This document shows positions 62,221-64,000 of a stretch of DNA of 64,000 bases, piece by piece. The DNA lies in assembly GCA_029259945.1 (NCBI GenBank), contig JAJDEF010000020.1, forward strand, positions 124,001 to 188,000, written 5' to 3'. The stretch comes from Planctomycetota bacterium. Lineage in GTDB: Bacteria > Planctomycetota > Planctomycetia > Pirellulales > Lacipirellulaceae. The position numbers and the translations under genes were made by a program. The notes under the pieces are model-generated. The model was not told the origin of the DNA and ran no database searches. It was given only the letters and a program-made list of their open reading frames with translations. Position 1 is the first letter of the stretch, and every line of letters begins with the position of its first letter.

Positions 62221-64000
62221 TCAAAATAGATGCTCTGGATAAGCTTTCCCTCTTTCGGCACCTCGAACAGGCTCAAATACCTTACCTAAAGGCCCTAACA
62301 GGATTGCAGGCAAGACGACCAAATCGGCCACCAGGGCGGAAATCAGCATCGCAAACATCACCCAGGCAAAACGGCCAATCGGCACGAAACCGCTGAACGC
62401 GAACATTAAAAGGCCAAGGCCACAGATCAACGAGGTCTGAGTCATGGCAGTCGCACACCGGTCGTAGGCAAATTTGACTGCGTCGGGGCGCGACATCCCC
62501 TCTGCTAACCCTCTTCGGAACCAGGTAATGAAATGCAAGGTGTCGTCAACCGCGATCCCCAGGGCAACGCTAGCCGTCATGATCGAACCAATTTCTAGTT
62601 GAATCCCCAACAAACCCATCCCTCCCAAAACTGCGACGCAAGGCAACACGTTGGGAATCATCGAAACAAGACCTGCAAAAACACCCCGGCCTAAAAACAG
62701 CCCAATGGATGGCCTGCGTGTTACTGATGCAATCTCATTAGACGACCAAAACAATGCCAAACCGATCATCATGGCTGAAATGAGTGCAAAAGCGACCTCG
62801 AAGCTATGAGTGAGGTCTTGTAACATTTGCTCCTGAGCTTTCTGTACCAAAGGAACAGCCCCGCAAAAAACGACGCTGACATCACTCATCCCAAGCGAAG
62901 CACAACGCGAAAGAATCGGTTCGACAGATTTCTTAAGTTCTTCTAAAAGCTCGGAATAGTTATGACCTTGGCCTGCGTAGGCTCTGGCGCTAATCCGCCA
63001 GAGTTCTTCGGACGGCGTCTCGCGTAATCTGGCCATTTCTACGAATGTCGATAGATTTCTTTCCAACTGTTTGTTGAGCATTGTTTCATAAGCAACATTG
63101 CCTGGGCCGCGTTTCCGACGCGAAATCTTCGGAGACAAATTAAGCGGCGAGATAACGGCACCAATGCCATCGTTCGCAGAAATCACCCCATGAAATGCCC
63201 CGACTACGCGCAAGCGATCTAGTAAAGTGACCGGTTGCTGCGTTTGTTTGGGAATAACTACAACCACTTCTAGCGGTACTAAGGGGCCTATCTGGTTTTC
63301 AAGCCATTCGTAGTCTTGCAATATTTTTGCATTGGGTGAGAAAAGGTCATGTACTCTCGCACCCGTGCGAATTTGAGTGACTCCCCATGTGCTTGCCACT
63401 AGAACTATTATCGATGCAAATAAAATCAATTTATTCCGATGGGCTACCCATTCTCTTAAGCGATCCCAATACCCTGACGACTCGGGGGCTGCGTTATCTC
63501 GACGTCGAACGGCTGACATCGACACAAATTGCTCGATCAGGGCAGGCAACAGTGCAAAGACGACCACCGTAGCGAGTATCACTGCCACAGCTGCGTAGAA
63601 TCCAAAGTTTTTTATGGGGGTGAGGAAGCTCACACTGAGAGAACCCAGCCCTAAGGCGGTTGTTATCGAAGCTAAGCCACAGGGCAAGAAGGCATGCCGT
63701 ACGGCAATGCTCGGCGCATGCCTTAGACCGTGGACTTCGACGGCGTCGAGATAATAGTTGGCTAGGTGTACACCAGCCGAAATACTTAGTACGTAAATCA
63801 AGGAAGGGATCATCAACATCACGCTGTCGATATGTCCCCCTGAGAGATCAACGAGGCACAAGCTCATCTGTTGACAAAAAAGAGCAGTGATGAAAACCGC
63901 CATCGTGAGCGCAATGCTGCGAAACATGGCTACCATCAAAGCACACCCGACGGCATAACAGCCCAGCATCATTAGCTGCAAGCCATCTTGGCTGGCTTGA
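62221..64000 (-). CDS. RND/MMPL-family transporter, N-terminus beyond the window
   Basis: The reading frame stays open to the window's last base, so the true start lies outside. The visible ~590 residues contain a first membrane half with an SSD-like bundle (SVMLMIPSLIYVLSISAGVHLANYYL) and a periplasmic loop of ~200 residues (~215-385). A second bundle follows, with GIAVDDTLHFITWFRRG near 495 carrying the acidic pair in the membrane that powers proton-driven export. MMPL-type RND pumps often move lipids or hopanoids. The neighbouring SDR/SCP2-like gene supports a lipid substrate, but this is inference. Confidence 0.88.
   Translation of the reverse strand, partial: QASQDGLQLMMLGCYAVGCALMVAMFRSIALTMAVFITALFCQQMSLCLVDLSGGHIDSVMLMIPSLIYVLSISAGVHLANYYLDAVEVHGLRHAPSIAVRHAFLPCGLASITTALGLGSLSVSFLTPIKNFGFYAAVAVILATVVVFALLPALIEQFVSMSAVRRRDNAAPESSGYWDRLREWVAHRNKLILFASIIVLVASTWGVTQIRTGARVHDLFSPNAKILQDYEWLENQIGPLVPLEVVVVIPKQTQQPVTLLDRLRVVGAFHGVISANDGIGAVISPLNLSPKISRRKRGPGNVAYETMLNKQLERNLSTFVEMARLRETPSEELWRISARAYAGQGHNYSELLEELKKSVEPILSRCASLGMSDVSVVFCGAVPLVQKAQEQMLQDLTHSFEVAFALISAMMIGLALFWSSNEIASVTRRPSIGLFLGRGVFAGLVSMIPNVLPCVAVLGGMGLLGIQLEIGSIMTASVALGIAVDDTLHFITWFRRGLAEGMSRPDAVKFAYDRCATAMTQTSLICGLGLLMFAFSGFVPIGRFAWVMFAMLISALVADLVVLPAILLGPLGKVFEPVRGAERGKAYPEHLF

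Overview
The window looks like chromosomal DNA of a planctomycete, most likely of the Pirellulales group. The evidence is a surface protease with the planctomycete N-terminal signature EPLEDRRVMSA and dockerin-like repeats, a BBP7-type outer-membrane beta-barrel protein, a YhaN/YhaO-like pair, many short palindromic repeats between genes, and patchy use of Shine-Dalgarno sequences. This assignment is inference; no rRNA or other decisive marker is present.

Layout. 0.2-7.7 kb: a CBS-domain cation/proton antiporter, a membrane-fused spermidine-synthase-like protein on the opposite strand, and an HlyD/ABC exporter pair. 7.8-9.9 kb: sucCD, the TCA-cycle succinyl-CoA synthetase. 9.95-10.5 kb: an IS200-type insertion element with double hairpins at both ends. 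10.6-13.9 kb: a phosphorelay made of a tandem-receiver protein, a membrane hybrid-less histidine kinase and a single-receiver protein. 14.3 kb: a cold-shock protein with a clear terminator. 14.7-19.8 kb: a giant secreted subtilase. 20.6-22 kb: a BBP7 protein. 22.2-25.2 kb: hflX, a short-chain dehydrogenase and a pseudouridine synthase. 25.2-27.7 kb: a GT2 glycosyltransferase overlapping a polytopic GT39-like membrane protein. 28.2-30.1 kb: two membrane proteins of unknown role. 30.2-35.7 kb: a YhaO/YhaN-like nuclease/ATPase pair and a methyltransferase.

36-47.7 kb holds a repeat-bearing acidic protein, then ileS-purN-bshB1 in tight succession, then mscL, an RluD-like synthase with a TPR-like membrane protein, a UvrD/Rep helicase and a YifB/ComM ATPase. 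47.7-50.5 kb is an accessory pocket rich in repeats. It carries an orphan Rhs tip with a probable papain-fold toxin domain and a small probable immunity gene. 50.5-52.4 kb: a URO-D superfamily protein and tRNA-Leu(TAG) and tRNA-Lys(TTT). 52.4-64 kb looks like an exopolysaccharide/lipid region: two paralogous membrane GT2 enzymes, a polysaccharide pyruvyl transferase overlapping an F420-dehydrogenase-beta-like iron-sulfur protein, a methyltransferase-like protein, dTDP-glucose 4,6-dehydratase, a thioester-reductase-like SDR and an RND/MMPL transporter cut by the window end.

The observations most worth following are the Rhs-tip toxin/immunity pair without its Rhs shell, a palindromic repeat inserted in frame in ileS next to the KMSKS loop, the altered metal motifs of the YhaO-like protein, and the families of dispersed inverted repeats.
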